From: Parazoarcus communis
Lineage (GTDB): Bacteria; Pseudomonadota; Gammaproteobacteria; Burkholderiales; Rhodocyclaceae
DNA: 64,000 nucleotides
Reading direction: 5' to 3'
Assembly (NCBI RefSeq): GCF_003111645.1
Contig: NZ_CP022187.1
Coordinates: 4,340,001-4,404,000 of the forward strand
Shown: positions 62,855 through 64,000 of the stretch, one piece after another
Numbering within the stretch: the first letter of the stretch is position 1
Layout: each line of letters begins with the position of its first letter
Made by a program: the position numbers and the translations under genes
Notes under the pieces: model-generated
What the model was told of the DNA's origin: nothing
Database searches by the model: none
The model's input: only the letters and a program-made list of their open reading frames with translations

Positions 62855-64000
62855 TCAGGCCTGCTCCACCCGGTTGCGGCCATTGTGCTTGGCGGCGTAG
62901 AGCGCGCTGTCGGCGCGGGCAAGAATCATCTCCGCACTGCTGTCGCCAGCCTGCAGCAGGCTGACGCCGATGCTGGTCGTCGCGCCGATGTCGCGGTTCT
63001 GGTAGACCAGTGGGGTGTGCTCAAGCGTGCTGCGAAGGCGTTCGGCCAGTTCGAGCGCACCCTGCAGACCGGTAGCCGGCAGCAGGATCGCGAACTCCTC
63101 ACCGCCGAGGCGGCCGATGAGGTCGGATGCTCGCAGCAGCGAGTGTGCAAGCCTTACAACGTGGCACAGCATGGCATCGCCCGCAGCATGGCCGTGCAGG
63201 TCATTGACGCGCTTGAAGTGATCGAGGTCCAGCATCATCAGCGTTGCGTCGTTGCGGTAGCGGCGCACCCGAACCAGCTCCGCATCCACCTTGTCCAGAA
63301 ACGCGCGTCGGTTGCGAACACCCGTCAGCGGGTCGGTGGTGGCAAGCAGCCACAGGGCCTTCTCCTGCTGCTTGCGCGCGCTCACATCGCGATAGACGCG
63401 CAGGAAGCCCAGCAGCGCATCAGTGCTGCCCGTGCTCCGGATCGGAATGAAGTCACGCTCAATCCAGCGCCCGTCGCGGTGTGCCAGCTCTTCGCCATAG
63501 ACGGTCTGTGCGCGCTCGCGGAGCATGTCGAGCCGTTGTGCAAACGTCGTCGGATCCAGGCTGAGCTTGCTGGCGGCGAGGGTGAGGTCATGGATCGAGG
63601 TGCCCGCAAGATTGCCTGGCGGGCGCGGAATATTCATGAGGTCGAAGACCCTGTCGTTGAGCAGCGTGATCTGTCCCTGCATGTCTTCCATGATCACTGC
63701 GCCGGGGAAGTGGTCGACCACGGTCTGCAGCCGGGCGTAGGCGGCCTGCAGATCCTTGCGCGCGGCGCGGGCGGCGGTGATGTCTTCCTTGATGGCAATG
63801 AAATGCGACAGCTCGCCAAGTTCATTGCGCACGGGGGTGATCGTGAGCGCCTCGTCATACAGGCTGCCGTCCTTGCGCCGGTTTACGAGTTCCCCGCGCC
63901 AGACCGCGCCCGAGAGAATGGTGTTCCACATCCTTTCGTAGAACTCGCGGCTTTGCTGGCCGGAGCGCACCAGTTCCTTGGGCATGCGTCCGATCGCCTC
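62855..64000 (-). CDS. PAS-PAS-GGDEF diguanylate cyclase (5' end outside window)
   Basis: At least 381 residues. The frame runs open through the window end and the protein continues upstream (EAIGR precedes the first internal Met). A first PAS/PAC domain (GELVNRRKDGSLYDEALTIT near the visible start), a second PAS (VVDHFPGAVIMEDMQGQITL) and a C-terminal GGDEF domain with GGEEF are visible. The inhibitory I-site RxxD (RASD) lies five residues before GGEEF, so product feedback by c-di-GMP is likely. Expected to make c-di-GMP in response to a signal bound by the PAS domains. Confidence 0.92.
   Translation of the reverse strand, partial: EAIGRMPKELVRSGQQSREFYERMWNTILSGAVWRGELVNRRKDGSLYDEALTITPVRNELGELSHFIAIKEDITAARAARKDLQAAYARLQTVVDHFPGAVIMEDMQGQITLLNDRVFDLMNIPRPPGNLAGTSIHDLTLAASKLSLDPTTFAQRLDMLRERAQTVYGEELAHRDGRWIERDFIPIRSTGSTDALLGFLRVYRDVSARKQQEKALWLLATTDPLTGVRNRRAFLDKVDAELVRVRRYRNDATLMMLDLDHFKRVNDLHGHAAGDAMLCHVVRLAHSLLRASDLIGRLGGEEFAILLPATGLQGALELAERLRSTLEHTPLVYQNRDIGATTSIGVSLLQAGDSSAEMILARADSALYAAKHNGRNRVEQA

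Noticed and set aside
1..64000. CRISPR arrays, tRNA/rRNA genes, prophage or toxin-antitoxin modules
   Set aside because: I looked for regularly spaced repeats, tRNA-like cloverleaf segments in gaps, integrase genes and paired small toxin-like genes, and saw none that hold up.

Overview
The window is high-GC bacterial DNA with dense, short-gapped genes. The housekeeping genes (polA, thrB of the APH-like type II, the BPSS1780 membrane family, a DUF3683 FAD/Fe-S fusion, DUF2782, DUF1840, DUF2905) suggest a betaproteobacterium, most likely of the Rhodocyclales (Azoarcus/Thauera/Aromatoleum/Zoogloea group). This assignment is inferred from gene content and order, not from a marker gene. No rRNA, tRNA, CRISPR array, integrase or complete insertion sequence was seen, and no stretch of more than 300 bases lacks a gene.

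Region 1 (1-6993) is housekeeping. Six minus-strand genes (LOG family, DUF2782, hypoxanthine-DNA glycosylase, thrB and two tandem BPSS1780 membrane proteins) run away from the divergent polA. PolA carries a perfect 28-bp-arm palindrome inside its coding frame, between its 5' nuclease and 3'-5' exonuclease domains.

Region 2 (7187-36286) is the accessory heart of the window: about 29 kb and 28 intact genes on one strand, mostly coupled by ATGA/TTGA overlaps. The first block (7187-18308) encodes a GDP-sugar route to CMP-legionaminic acid: legB, legC, a NeuD-type acetyltransferase, legI, legG, ptmE, a ptmF-like oxidoreductase, legF and ptmA. The order resembles the Campylobacter jejuni ptm/leg locus, but a sugar formyltransferase plus PIG-L deacetylase pair occupies the middle. 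An AT-rich acetyltransferase gene and a truncated gene remnant sit just before ptmA. A flippase, a methyltransferase, an unassigned GT-B-like protein, two hexapeptide acetyltransferases, a Cys-rich dTDP-rhamnose-4-epimerase-like protein, UDP-xylose synthase and four glycosyltransferases follow. The block ends with a bacillosamine-type module (pglC, pglD, pglE, pglF) that would start the glycan on a lipid carrier, and a NodU/CmcH carbamoyltransferase. No polymerase, ligase or oligosaccharyltransferase was recognised. The likely product is a short lipid-linked glycan containing a modified legionaminic acid, for a surface polysaccharide or a glycoprotein.

Region 3 (36299-45607) holds nucleobase salvage (hpt, upp, a uracil permease, pyrE), a yqjDEK-like membrane trio, exonuclease III, a secreted coiled-coil protein, and a molybdopterin oxidoreductase coupled to a sirtuin. 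A clear bidirectional terminator follows.

Region 4 (45675-64000) is mixed housekeeping: a 1289-residue FAD/Fe-S oxidoreductase, a RidA protein, a YqaA membrane protein, a double PsiF protein, an FHA/cyclase-like protein, ttcA, a FolM-like reductase, a MidA-type methyltransferase, an alpha/beta hydrolase, two GST-fold proteins, cca, an NDUFA9-like protein, a soluble lytic transglycosylase, 5-formyl-THF cyclo-ligase and a PAS-GGDEF diguanylate cyclase cut by the window end.
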